NCBI GenBank assembly: GCA_025356695.1
Contig: JANXSE010000200.1
Location: forward strand, 1 to 19,562
Length of the DNA stretch: 19,562 nucleotides
Direction: 5' to 3'
From: Betaproteobacteria bacterium
GTDB lineage: Bacteria > Pseudomonadota > Gammaproteobacteria > Burkholderiales > SG8-41
The position numbers and the translations under genes are program-made. The notes beneath the pieces were generated by a model. It was not told the origin of the DNA. It ran no database searches and saw only the letters and a program-made list of their open reading frames with translations. Positions within the stretch are counted from its first letter, which is position 1; the number at the start of each line of letters is the position of its first letter. This document shows positions 1 through 7,983 of this stretch, piece by piece.

Positions 1-114
1 TACTGTCCGGGCAATCTCACCGAATTGCGCACCACCGCCCGCAACAAGCTCAAGAGCGCTCAGAAGCGCCCTTCGATCATCGCCGCTTGCTGGATGCAGG
101 CTACCCTTTGGTGA
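1..114 (+). CDS. C-terminal end of a probable transposase (5' part outside window)
   Basis: Frame 1 is open from the first base and stops at TGA 112-114, giving 37 residues that begin YCPGNLTELRTTARNKLKSA and end ACWMQATLW. The basic, helical character and the closing tryptophan-rich segment resemble the C-terminal tail of IS630-like DDE transposases. That match is from memory and no catalytic residue lies inside the window, so the family is uncertain. The gene enters from the left. I cannot tell whether it is intact. No terminal inverted repeat or target duplication could be recognised just after the stop, where the next gene begins about 57 bases later. Confidence 0.4.
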   Translation, partial: YCPGNLTELRTTARNKLKSAQKRPSIIAACWMQATLW

Positions 115-170
115 TGTCATGATTTATGCGAAGATCAATAATACTGGTTAAAGCTCAAAGAGGAAGTACC

Positions 171-605
171 ATGCGCCAATTGACGATAGCTTTTTTGGCA
201 ATGTCGTCGATGGTATTCGCACAGAATAGACTCAACTGCGACCCCAATGCGGGGCTTGTCGACGGAGAATGCTTCGCGAAATCTGAGATCCGTAGAGGTA
301 ATGAACCTGAGTGCAAATATGACGGCACTCAAACGCAAATGAACGCCTGTGCAGTTCGCGACTACAGAACAGCGGATAGATCGCTTAATGAGGCGTACAT
401 AAATGTTATAACCCAGTTGTCCAAGGAAAATCAGCGACTTCTTCGTCAGGAGCAGCGTACATGGCTGAAGAAACGAGATATTCAATGTGACGAAGAAGCC
501 AACGATTCCAGAGGCGGCTCAATTTGGCCGCTCGAGTTTTTTGGGTGCCTCCAATCAGTCACTGAGCGCCGTACCACAGAGATCATGATGTGGCGACTAA
601 AATGA
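171..605 (+). CDS. Secreted LprI/DUF1311-family small protein
   Basis: This encodes 144 residues with a short Sec signal peptide (MRQLTIAFLA then MSSMVFA, likely cut after residue 17). The mature part has six cysteines at 23, 34, 48, 60, 106 and 126. The pattern QTQMNAC-AxRDY...LNEAY...QRTWLKKRDxxC...GGSIWPLEFFGCL...RTTE is that of the LprI N-terminal domain (DUF1311), a periplasmic family that includes a lysozyme inhibitor. The ATG at 171 was preferred over the in-frame ATG at 126 because it is preceded by AGAGGAAG at normal spacing and starts the signal peptide directly. Hand counts of several 60-base lines give roughly 40-50% G+C, clearly lower than the downstream genes, and it sits between a transposase end and a repeat pair. 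Lysozyme inhibition is only a family-based possibility. Confidence 0.75.
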   Translation: MRQLTIAFLAMSSMVFAQNRLNCDPNAGLVDGECFAKSEIRRGNEPECKYDGTQTQMNACAVRDYRTADRSLNEAYINVITQLSKENQRLLRQEQRTWLKKRDIQCDEEANDSRGGSIWPLEFFGCLQSVTERRTTEIMMWRLK

Positions 606-627
606 TGAGTCCTAACTCACCAGCACG

Positions 628-656
628 GTAGGTTGGGCTGACGCAGGAAGCCCAAC
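628..656 (+). repeat. 29-bp hairpin repeat, copy 1
   Basis: This copy is the exact reverse complement of 738-766. Within it, the 8-bp arms GTTGGGCT (632-639) and AGCCCAAC (649-656) can form a hairpin with a 9-base loop. It looks like a REP-type palindromic unit of the kind dispersed in many proteobacterial genomes. It starts 23 bp past the stop of the LprI-like gene. Confidence 0.8.
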
Positions 657-696
657 GCTTCGCCGCGTCACATATCGGTACGATTTCACACCGGAC

Positions 697-1593
697 ATGC
701 GTGCAATCCCGAAACTGAAATTTTCGATGAGCACGATGTTGGGCTTCCTGCGTCAGCCCAACCTACAGACAACAGCGGTTGCAGTTGCGCTGATGTTCTG
801 CGCCGCGTTCGCTGGCGCGCAGCAAGCCGACCGCACCTGTGGCGAAGTCGTCACCCTGCAAACCCACGACGGCACGACCACGCGTTATGCATTGACGCTG
901 CCGAATGACGGCGCACCGCAACCGCGCGCGGCGCTGCTGCTGCTGGCGGGCGGCGGCGGCGATTTGAGACTCGACGAACGCGGCTGCGCGCGCGCACTCG
1001 ACGGCAATCCGCTGGTGCGCGCGATCCCGGATTTTCTGGCGCATGGTCTGATTACGATGCTGGTCGACACGCCCTCCGATCATCCGGGCGAAGACGGTCT
1101 CGCCGGCTTCCGTCTGGCGCCGGCACACGCGGAGGATCTCGGCAGGATCATCGAGGATGTGCGCGCGCGCATAAAAGCGCCGGTGTGGCTCGCCGGCCAC
1201 AGCCGCGGCACGATCTCGGTGGCGAACGCGGCGGCGCGGCTCAAAGCGCCGGCGGCGCCCGACGGCATTGTGCTGATGTCGGCGATGATGGTCGGCGGTG
1301 CGAAATCCTATGTCGTGCAGACCGTGTTCGATGTGGCGCTCGAAGAGATCCGCGTGCCGGTGCTCGTCATCGGCCACGCCGACGACAAGTGCATTCGTTC
1401 GCCGGCGTCGGCGATGCAACGCATCACTGCGCGCACGGATGGCGTGCGCGAGCAGGTGGTGACTTTGACGGGCGGCGCGGCCGCGGTGGCGAGCGTCGAA
1501 GCCTGCGGCGCGCGCATGCCGCACGGGTTTGCCAATCTGGATGCGGAATTCGCGGCGGGGATTGCGCGGTTTGTGCGTGGTGGAAACTACTAA
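697..1593 (+). CDS. Secreted alpha/beta-hydrolase-fold protein
   Basis: The product is 298 residues with an N-terminal signal sequence (hydrophobic segment about residues 26-40, likely cut near AGA-QQ). The nucleophile elbow GHSRG is at 167-171 (Ser169). A GGGGD loop at 86-89 could form the oxyanion hole. An acidic candidate is at Asp229/Asp230 in GHADDKC and the catalytic His is probably His276 in MPHGF, so the triad is complete in order Ser-Asp-His. Cysteines 48, 98, 232 and 270 suit a periplasmic location. Substrate is unknown; an esterase or dienelactone-hydrolase-like role is possible. The start is uncertain: ATGs at 697, 727 and 736 are in frame and none has a convincing ribosome site. 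A dispersed repeat (738-766) contributes part of the leader. Confidence 0.75.
   Translation: MRAIPKLKFSMSTMLGFLRQPNLQTTAVAVALMFCAAFAGAQQADRTCGEVVTLQTHDGTTTRYALTLPNDGAPQPRAALLLLAGGGGDLRLDERGCARALDGNPLVRAIPDFLAHGLITMLVDTPSDHPGEDGLAGFRLAPAHAEDLGRIIEDVRARIKAPVWLAGHSRGTISVANAAARLKAPAAPDGIVLMSAMMVGGAKSYVVQTVFDVALEEIRVPVLVIGHADDKCIRSPASAMQRITARTDGVREQVVTLTGGAAAVASVEACGARMPHGFANLDAEFAAGIARFVRGGNY
738..766 (-). repeat. 29-bp hairpin repeat, copy 2 (inverted)
   Basis: This is a perfect inverted copy of 628-656, 81 bp away, with its own internal hairpin arms at 738-745 and 755-762. It lies in frame inside the hydrolase open reading frame, where it encodes about residues 14-24 (LGFLRQPNLQ) next to the hydrophobic core of the signal peptide. 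The two copies together could form a small mobile or BIME-like unit (628-766). Confidence 0.8.
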
Positions 1594-1707
1594 CTGCCCC
1601 CGGCGCAGTTGAAGCACCGCGTATCGCGTATCAAATACCGCAGCACCGCTGCGTGTAACGAGTTGCCCACGCTGCGCAATCCGATGAAGTAGAGATACCG
1701 TGCTTCT

Positions 1708-1726
1708 CGCAGGCGAGTCGCCTGCG
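1708..1726. repeat. Perfect palindrome between convergent genes
   Basis: CGCAGGCGA (1708-1716) and TCGCCTGCG (1718-1726) are exact inverted arms around one base. The palindrome lies in the 148-bp gap between the convergent hydrolase and kinase genes. It could act as a bidirectional terminator stem, but there is no following T-run, so it may equally be a dispersed palindromic repeat. Confidence 0.45.
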
Positions 1727-1741
1727 CCACAAGGTCGAGCG

Positions 1742-3643
1742 TCAGCGCCCGCCGAACCACTTTCCGCGCAACGTTTTAATGCCGTCGAGAACGCGCTGCC
1801 CGATTGATGAGGCGCGCACGCCTTCGGCCCTTTGCACGCGGTGCGCATCGAGCAGCTCGGGCGATTGTTTGTAGGTGAGGTAGCGCTGCTGTGCGGCTTC
1901 GACGTGGCTTTTGAGCAGGCGCACGTTTACCGGTTTGTTGAGGAAGCGGAAGATCTGCGCCTGGTTGATCAGCTCGATCACCAGTTCCGAATCGGACGCC
2001 GTGGTGACCACGATCGTCAATATCTGCGGATTTTCCTGCTTGAGGATTTTCAGCATCGCCATCACCTGGTCGTAGCCGGCTTCGATGTCGGTGATGACCA
2101 CCGCGACTTCATGCTGCTGCATGACGGCCAGCGCGCCGTCGAGGTCGGCCGCGTAGTGCACGGGGCAGCGGTTGCCGACGAGTTCGCGCGCGACGCGGTG
2201 GATTTCCTCGTCCTTGTCGATGACCAGCACGCCGGCGTCCATTTTTTCGGGCAGCTCGGCGACCGCGGTCTTGGTGTTGGCGAGTTCCAGTGCAATGGTC
2301 ACGCCCTCGGCGACGATTTTCTGCAGCTCGGCGTTGTCCCAGGGCTTGCTGATGAAACGATAGATTTCACCGTCGTTGATCGAACCGACGATGGAGGCGA
2401 GATCGGAATAACCGGTAAGCAGGATGCGCACGCTGCGTGGCGAAATGTCGCGCGACTGGCGCAGCAGTTCGACGCCGGTCATGATCGGCATGCGCTGATC
2501 CGAGATGACGACATGCATCTGGTAGCGGCGCAGAAAGTCGAGCGCCTTGTTGCCGTCGGTGGTGGCGAAGACGTGGTAGCGGTTGCGGAACAACGACTTT
2601 AGCGCGGTGAGAATGCGCTCTTCGTCGTCGATGACGAGCAGCCGCCCTTTCTTGACGCCGGTATCGAGGCTGATGGCGCTGTCGCCGGTGGCCTCCGCCG
2701 GCGGTTCGCCGGACGATGTGAACGTCGGGTCGAGCACTGGCGTGTTGATCATGCGCGCGGCGTTCATCAGTGCCGAGGTGTCCGGTCCACTCGCCGGTGC
2801 GGCACCGGTCGGGTTGAGCGACGCGTTGATCGCATCGCGGAAGGCCTCGGCAAATTCGTGGGCACTCTGGAAGCGGTTCGCCGCTTTTTTTGCCAGCGCC
2901 TTGAGCAGCACCTTGTCCATCAGCGGCGACAGCTTGGGCTGCAAGTGCGACGGCAGTTCCGGTTCCTGATTGAGCGCGGCTTGCATCACCGCCGCCGTGT
3001 TGCCGGTGAAGGGCTTGCGGCCGGTCAGCAGTTCATAGGCGATGACGCCGACCGAATAGAGGTCGGCCTGGGTGTCGATCTCGGCGCCGAGAAACTGCTC
3101 GGGTGCCATGTAATGCGGCGTGCCCAGCACGTCGCCGACCTGCGTCAGGTTCGACGCTTCGATGCGCGCGATGCCGAAGTCATTGAGCTTGATGCGCCCG
3201 TCGCTGTTGACGAGGATGTTGGAGGGCTTGATGTCGCGGTGAATGACATGCTCGGCGTGCGCGTGGCCGACACCATCGAGTAACTGGCGGATGATTTCAC
3301 CGACCTCGCGGACTTCATAACTGGTTTCCTGCGCGAGGTGCTCGGACAACGGCTTGCCGTTGACCAGTTCCATGACGATGTAGGCGACCTGGTCGTCTTC
3401 GCCGTAGTCATAGATCTGCACGATGCGCGGGTGGACGAGGCGGCCGACCGCCTGCGCTTCGTGACGGAAGCGCGCCACCACGTGCTTGAGCTCTTCGTTG
3501 TCGAGCATGGCTTTGCTGATGGCCTTGATGGCGACGTTGCGCGCGATCGCGCGATCGTAGCCCTTGTAGACCACGCCCATGCCGCCGCGGCCCAGGATGC
3601 CCTGGATTTCATACTTGCCGATTTTTTCCGGTAACGTGGTCAC
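1742..3643 (-). CDS. Ser/Thr protein kinase with two C-terminal receiver domains
   Basis: The product is 633 residues with a GTG start and no membrane segment, so it is probably cytoplasmic. The PknB-type kinase domain spans about 10-270: glycine loop GRGGMG 18-23, Lys40, catalytic HRDIKPSN 135-142 (Asp137), DFG 155-157 and APE 180-182, all intact. A linker of about 60 residues rich in Ala, Ser and Pro follows. Receiver 1 spans about 334-450, with Asp339/Asp340, phospho-acceptor Asp382, Thr410 and Lys433. Receiver 2 spans about 470-585, with Asp476/Asp478, Asp519, Thr547/548 and Lys570; it is more divergent and lacks the usual Met-Pro after the acceptor. The gene lies 28 bp after a histidine kinase gene on the same strand, suggesting that kinase phosphorylates the receivers and so tunes Ser/Thr kinase activity. 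Targets are unknown. Confidence 0.93.
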   Translation of the reverse strand: MTTLPEKIGKYEIQGILGRGGMGVVYKGYDRAIARNVAIKAISKAMLDNEELKHVVARFRHEAQAVGRLVHPRIVQIYDYGEDDQVAYIVMELVNGKPLSEHLAQETSYEVREVGEIIRQLLDGVGHAHAEHVIHRDIKPSNILVNSDGRIKLNDFGIARIEASNLTQVGDVLGTPHYMAPEQFLGAEIDTQADLYSVGVIAYELLTGRKPFTGNTAAVMQAALNQEPELPSHLQPKLSPLMDKVLLKALAKKAANRFQSAHEFAEAFRDAINASLNPTGAAPASGPDTSALMNAARMINTPVLDPTFTSSGEPPAEATGDSAISLDTGVKKGRLLVIDDEERILTALKSLFRNRYHVFATTDGNKALDFLRRYQMHVVISDQRMPIMTGVELLRQSRDISPRSVRILLTGYSDLASIVGSINDGEIYRFISKPWDNAELQKIVAEGVTIALELANTKTAVAELPEKMDAGVLVIDKDEEIHRVARELVGNRCPVHYAADLDGALAVMQQHEVAVVITDIEAGYDQVMAMLKILKQENPQILTIVVTTASDSELVIELINQAQIFRFLNKPVNVRLLKSHVEAAQQRYLTYKQSPELLDAHRVQRAEGVRASSIGQRVLDGIKTLRGKWFGGR

Positions 3644-3671
3644 GTGTGTTTGCGCTTGGCCCTGGCTGTTT

Positions 3672-5432
3672 TTATGCGTCGAGCGCGGCGTCGGCGGGCG
3701 GATTCAGCGGCAGCCAGACCTTGAAGGTGGTGCCGGTGCCGACGACCGAATCAACGGTGATGCGGCCGCCGTGCTGCTCAATGATCTTGAACGAGATCGA
3801 AAGGCCGAGGCCGGTGCCCTTGCCGATTTCCTTGGTGCTGAAAAACGGATCGAAAATTTTCTGCAGATTTTCCGGCGCGATGCCCTTGCCGGTGTCGGCG
3901 ACTTCGACCATTACGCCGTCGCCGTCGGCGCGCGTGGTCAGCGTGATCTTGCCCTGCGCGCCTTCCATCGCCTGCGCCGCATTGGTGACGAGGTTGAGGA
4001 AGACCTGGTTGATCTGCGACGGCGAACAGACGATGGCGGGAATTTCCCCCAGTTTGCGGTCGATCGAGACCGACTTCAGGAGGTGTTTGGCCAGCATCAG
4101 TGTGCTCGCCAGTCCGTCGTTCAGGTTGAAACGGGTGACCTTGCTGCGATCGAGGCGGCTGAAGTCTTTCAGGTTGCCGACGATTTCCGTCATCTGGTTG
4201 GTGCCGAAGAGGCCGTCGTTGACCAGCCCCGTCAGCTCTTCCATCGTCTTGTGCTGCTGCAGCTGCGTGATCAGCCCAGACACCTTGGCGAATTCGCGCG
4301 ACAGGTCCTGGGGATTGGCACTGTTGCCGGCCTGCAGCAGGGCGAGCAGTTTCTCGCCGTGCGTGACGGTGTCGCTGAGCGCCGGCAGTTTTCCGGCGAC
4401 CGCACCGAGGCTGTTCTTGACGTAGGCCAGCGGCGTGTTGATCTCGTGGGCGACGCCGGCCACCATCTGCCCGAGCGAGGACATTTTTTCCGACTGGATC
4501 AGTTGTGCTTCGGATTCCTTGAGGTGCTTCAACGCGTCGGAAAGTTCTCTGGTGCGCTCCTCGACGCGGTGCTCGAGGGTTACGTTGGCGGCGCGCAGGT
4601 TGCCGCCGAGGTAGCCGAGCAGGATCAGCAGCGCGGTGGCGTAAGCAATCAGATAAACGCGGAAGCGCTCTTTCTCGTGCAGCGTTTCCTCGACTTCCTG
4701 CGTAAATGCAAAGGTCAGCGCATCGAGCCGCGGCCCCGAGGTCAAACGTCCGACCTGCTTCGCCAGCTCGAGTTCGTCCGGTTTGTTCTTGAGCAGCAGC
4801 GCGCCGGCGTTGTAGGCTTGCTCGGCTTTGACGCGCGGAATCTCGGTCAGCGCCAGTGCGGCCGATTGCAGATCGCCGAGCGCCGACTCAAGCGCTTTTT
4901 GTTGCGCTTCTTCGGCCTGCCGGTAGTACAGCGGCGCGACACTGGCAAGCCGGGTGAGCGTGGTCTCTAATGTGGCGCCGCGTGCTTTTGGCGTGGCACC
5001 CTGTGCCGCCAGTTCGCTGCTGTTGCGCACAAGGCCGTCGAGGCCGGCTTTGGCAGCGGCGCTGGCTGCAGCGAATTTGCCGACCAGCTCGGCTTTTTGC
5101 TGGATCGCCTTGGTCAGATCGGGCAGGGCTGCGCTCAGCGCCGGGCTGGTGATCGATTTACTGGCAGCGTCGAGGTTTTGCAGTGCTTTGTGCGCCGCCG
5201 GCGCGCGGTCGATCTGCGGCGCGCTGCCGGGATCGGTCTCGAGGCGGGCACGCAGTACGTCAACGTCCCAGCGCACATCGATTTCCTTCAGCTCGCGCAA
5301 GGTGCCGAGGGCTTCATTGCGTTCGCGCAAATCAACCGCCTCGGTCTTGTTATAAAGAAAGAACAGCGCGCCGACCAGCGCGGCAGCGCCGAGCGCAAGC
5401 AGTACGTTCTGGACGGGTTCGGATATTTTCAT
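3672..5432 (-). CDS. Membrane sensor histidine kinase with all-helical periplasmic domain
   Basis: The product is 586 residues. Membrane helices at about 9-27 and 258-276 bracket a periplasmic domain of about 230 residues that reads as entirely helical and Ala/Leu-rich, similar to DAHL-type ligand-binding domains (family call tentative). A coiled linker (about 282-315) leads to the H-box with phospho-His329 in AHEINTP. The ATPase domain has N-box Asn480/Asn484, G1 DTGKG at 513-517, F-box FDPFF 527-531 and G2 GTGLGL 539-544, all intact. The H-box to N-box spacing is about 150 residues, longer than usual, so the dimerisation region has an extra helical stretch. Its ATG overlaps the livF stop (ATGA at 5429-5432), indicating translational coupling with the amino-acid importer. 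The partner is probably the downstream kinase with receivers. Confidence 0.92.
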   Translation of the reverse strand: MKISEPVQNVLLALGAAALVGALFFLYNKTEAVDLRERNEALGTLRELKEIDVRWDVDVLRARLETDPGSAPQIDRAPAAHKALQNLDAASKSITSPALSAALPDLTKAIQQKAELVGKFAAASAAAKAGLDGLVRNSSELAAQGATPKARGATLETTLTRLASVAPLYYRQAEEAQQKALESALGDLQSAALALTEIPRVKAEQAYNAGALLLKNKPDELELAKQVGRLTSGPRLDALTFAFTQEVEETLHEKERFRVYLIAYATALLILLGYLGGNLRAANVTLEHRVEERTRELSDALKHLKESEAQLIQSEKMSSLGQMVAGVAHEINTPLAYVKNSLGAVAGKLPALSDTVTHGEKLLALLQAGNSANPQDLSREFAKVSGLITQLQQHKTMEELTGLVNDGLFGTNQMTEIVGNLKDFSRLDRSKVTRFNLNDGLASTLMLAKHLLKSVSIDRKLGEIPAIVCSPSQINQVFLNLVTNAAQAMEGAQGKITLTTRADGDGVMVEVADTGKGIAPENLQKIFDPFFSTKEIGKGTGLGLSISFKIIEQHGGRITVDSVVGTGTTFKVWLPLNPPADAALDA

Positions 5433-6139
5433 GCGTCCTCGCCGAGATAGGCGCGGCGCACCTGCGGATTTGCCAGCAATGCCTGCGCGTCGTCGTGCAA
5501 TGTTATTTCACCGCTTTCCATTACATAGCCCCTTTGACACACTTCCAGCGCCAGTCTTGCGTTCTGTTCGACCAGCATGATCGTTACGCCCTCTGCGGCA
5601 ATGGCGCGTATCGTTGCAAAAATCTTCTGCACCATCAGCGGTGCCAGCCCCATGCTCGGTTCGTCGAGCAATAACAGCCGCGGCCGGCTCATCATGGCGC
5701 GGCCGATTGCCAGCATCTGCTGCTCGCCGCCCGACAAGGTGCCGCCGGTTTGCCGGCGGCGTTCCGCCAGGCGCGGGAACAGCGCATAAACATGATCGCG
5801 ATCGGCACGGATCGCCGCAACATCGTTACGGACATAACCGCCCATATCGAGATTTTCCTCGACCGTCAGGCGCGGAAAAATTCCGCGGCCTTCCGGGACC
5901 AGGGCAATGCCCATTTTTACGCGCTGATACACCGGTACGGCGACAATATCTTCGCCATTGTAGCGGACGGCGCCCGCGACGGGGCGAAGCAGGCCCGTCA
6001 AAGCCTTCAATGTGGTCGTTTTGCCGGCGCCGTTGGCGCCGATCAGGGTCACCATTTCACCGGCGCGCACCGCGAAATCGATCCCTTTGACAGCGTTGAT
6101 GCCACCGTAGGAAACGCGCAATCCGCTTACTTCAAGCAA
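5429..6139 (-). CDS. livF: Branched-chain amino acid ABC transporter ATPase LivF
   Basis: This 236-residue ATPase is one half of the LivFG pair that powers import through LivHM. Walker A is GANGAGKT 34-41, the signature is LSGGEQ 135-140 and Walker B is LLLLDE 155-160, with LVEQN following as is usual in LivF. The start is TTG at 6137-6139, eight bases inside the end of livG. It was chosen because it gives the family N-terminus MLEVxxLxVxYGGI and no later start does. The 3' end overlaps the histidine kinase start by four bases. Substrates of the family are hydrophobic amino acids, but related importers take urea, amides or aromatic acids, so specificity is not settled by this protein. Confidence 0.93.
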   Translation of the reverse strand: MLEVSGLRVSYGGINAVKGIDFAVRAGEMVTLIGANGAGKTTTLKALTGLLRPVAGAVRYNGEDIVAVPVYQRVKMGIALVPEGRGIFPRLTVEENLDMGGYVRNDVAAIRADRDHVYALFPRLAERRRQTGGTLSGGEQQMLAIGRAMMSRPRLLLLDEPSMGLAPLMVQKIFATIRAIAAEGVTIMLVEQNARLALEVCQRGYVMESGEITLHDDAQALLANPQVRRAYLGEDA

Positions 6140-6899
6140 GTTCGCCCCCGAGATAGGCTTCTATGACCGCGGCATCCTTGCGTACCGCGGCGGGCGCGCC
6201 TTCGGCGATCTTGCGGCCGTAATCGAGAACCGCAATGCGGTCGCAGAGGCCCATCACCAGTTTCATGTCGTGCTCGATCAGCAGGAGGGTGGTGCCATCC
6301 GTGCGGATGCGCTCGAGCAACTGGCGCAGCGTGGTGGTTTCGGTGGCGTTCATGCCGGCGGCCGGTTCGTCAAGCGCCAGCAGCTTCGGGTCGGTGGCCA
6401 GCGCGCGCGCGATCTCCAGCCGGCGTTGATCGCCATACGGCAGGCTGTGCGCGATTTCGTTACCGCGCGCCGCGAGTCCGACATAATCGAGCAGCGCGCG
6501 CGCGCGTTCGTGGATGGCGCGTTCCTCGGCGCGCGTGCCGGCACCGCGCAAAATCGCACCGAAGATGCCGGCATGCGTGCGCGCATGCCGTCCGACCATG
6601 ACATTTTCGAGTGCGCTCATGTTGGCGAACAGACGGATGTTCTGAAAGGTGCGCGCGATGCCGGCGGCGGCGACCTGGTGCGGTGCGCTGACGTTGAGGG
6701 GTGCCCCGTCGAAGCTAAAGCCGCCGCCGTCGGCGCGGTAGACGCCGGTCAGCACGTTGAAAAAGGTAGTCTTGCCGGCGCCGTTAGGCCCGATCAGACC
6801 GTAAATTTCGCCGCGCTCAATGGTCAGCGAAATTGCCGAGAGCGCCTCGATACCGCCGAAACGTTTGCCGATGTCACGTGCTTCGAGCAGGACGCTCAT
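6132..6899 (-). CDS. livG: Branched-chain amino acid ABC transporter ATPase LivG
   Basis: This 255-residue ATPase is the second nucleotide-binding subunit of the importer. Walker A is GPNGAGKT 37-44, the Q-loop is Gln86 in RTFQNIRLF, and the signature region is LPYGDQRRLEIARAL from 153, a mild variant of the common LSYGxQR. Walker B is LLALDE 173-178 and the switch His is His210. The AGMN stretch after Walker B is typical of LivG. The start overlaps the livM stop as ATGA (6896-6899) and the end overlaps livF by eight bases, so livM, livG and livF are translationally linked. Confidence 0.94.
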   Translation of the reverse strand: MSVLLEARDIGKRFGGIEALSAISLTIERGEIYGLIGPNGAGKTTFFNVLTGVYRADGGGFSFDGAPLNVSAPHQVAAAGIARTFQNIRLFANMSALENVMVGRHARTHAGIFGAILRGAGTRAEERAIHERARALLDYVGLAARGNEIAHSLPYGDQRRLEIARALATDPKLLALDEPAAGMNATETTTLRQLLERIRTDGTTLLLIEHDMKLVMGLCDRIAVLDYGRKIAEGAPAAVRKDAAVIEAYLGGELA

Positions 6900-7966
6900 T
6901 CGTCTGCCAGCTCCCGCTGGCGCACCTTCGATGGCCAGAGGCCGGCCGGGCGGAACAGCATCATCAGCATCAGTGCCAGCCCGAACAGCAGCATGCGCAC
7001 GACTTCCGGCTCGACGATCAGGCGACCGAACAGCGAGCGTTGCAGCGGGTCGACCGTGTGGCGCAGCAGTTCCGGTACGAAGGACAGCAGCAGCGCACCG
7101 ACAATCACGCCCCAGATGTTGCCCATGCCGCCTAACACCACCATCGACAGCACCATCACCGATTCGACCAGCACGAAACTCTCCGGGCTGATGAAACCCT
7201 GGATCGCCGCAAACATGCCGCCGGCCACGCCGCCAAAGGAGGCCCCCATGGCGAAGGCCAGCAATTTGACGCGCGTGGTGTTGATGCCCATCGCCTGCGC
7301 GGCGACTTCGTCCTCGCGGATGGCCTGCCAGGCGCGCCCGATGCGCGAATCTTCGAGTCGCAGATTGATCACGATGACGGCGATCAGCACGAGCAGCAGC
7401 AGGTAATAGTATTTGATCGGCCCGCTGAAATTAAGACCGAGCAAAACTTCGTTCTGGCTGAAACTGAAACTACCGATGGTAAACGGGTCGATGCGCGAAA
7501 TGCCCTGCGGGCCGTTGGTGATGTTGACCGGCTGCGACAGGTTATTGAAAAAGATGCGCACGATTTCGCCGAAGCCGAGTGTGACGATGGCCAGATAATC
7601 GCCGCGCAGTTTCAGTGTCGGCGCGCCAAGCAGCACGCCGAAGACGCAGGCGGCCAGCGCGCCGATCGGCAGAATGACCCAGAAGGGCAGATGCAGATTG
7701 AATTGCGGCGAGGCGAGTAGCGCATAGACATAGGCGCCGACGCCGTAGAAGGCGATATAGCCGAGGTCGAGCAGGCCGGCAAAGCCCACCACGATATTCA
7801 GGCCGAGGGCGAGCAGCGTGAACAGTATGGCGAGATTGGTGACGCGCACCCAGGTCGTGCCCGCCATCGCCAGTGCAAACGGCAGGGCGATCAGGGCGCA
7901 GGCGACGAGTATGACGCCGCTCCACAGCGCCGCCGGGCTGGTTTTGAGTTTGCCGGTGAAAGTCAT
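6896..7966 (-). CDS. livM: Branched-chain amino acid ABC transporter permease LivM
   Basis: The product is a 356-residue polytopic inner-membrane protein with strongly hydrophobic segments throughout (first one about residues 15-35). It carries the LivM marker stretches LGLNIVVGFAGLLDLGY near residue 60, GDYLAIVTLGFGEI near 145, and the cytoplasmic coupling region ending SMVVLGGMGNIWG near 285. It forms the translocation pore with LivH. Length is normal for the family. The gene follows livH after 17 bp and overlaps livG by four bases. Confidence 0.94.
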   Translation of the reverse strand: MTFTGKLKTSPAALWSGVILVACALIALPFALAMAGTTWVRVTNLAILFTLLALGLNIVVGFAGLLDLGYIAFYGVGAYVYALLASPQFNLHLPFWVILPIGALAACVFGVLLGAPTLKLRGDYLAIVTLGFGEIVRIFFNNLSQPVNITNGPQGISRIDPFTIGSFSFSQNEVLLGLNFSGPIKYYYLLLLVLIAVIVINLRLEDSRIGRAWQAIREDEVAAQAMGINTTRVKLLAFAMGASFGGVAGGMFAAIQGFISPESFVLVESVMVLSMVVLGGMGNIWGVIVGALLLSFVPELLRHTVDPLQRSLFGRLIVEPEVVRMLLFGLALMLMMLFRPAGLWPSKVRQRELADE

Positions 7967-7983
7967 GAATGCGCGGGCCGACC

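Noticed and set aside
763..1848. Minus-strand open frame of 361 codons opposite the hydrolase
   Set aside because: Arg/His/Ala-rich antisense shadow; the plus strand has a signal peptide and catalytic triad.
3579..4970. Long plus-strand open frame (463 codons) opposite the histidine kinase and kinase genes
   Set aside because: Shadow of two strongly recognisable minus-strand genes in GC-rich DNA. Its sequence is Arg/Gly/Val-rich with no domain.
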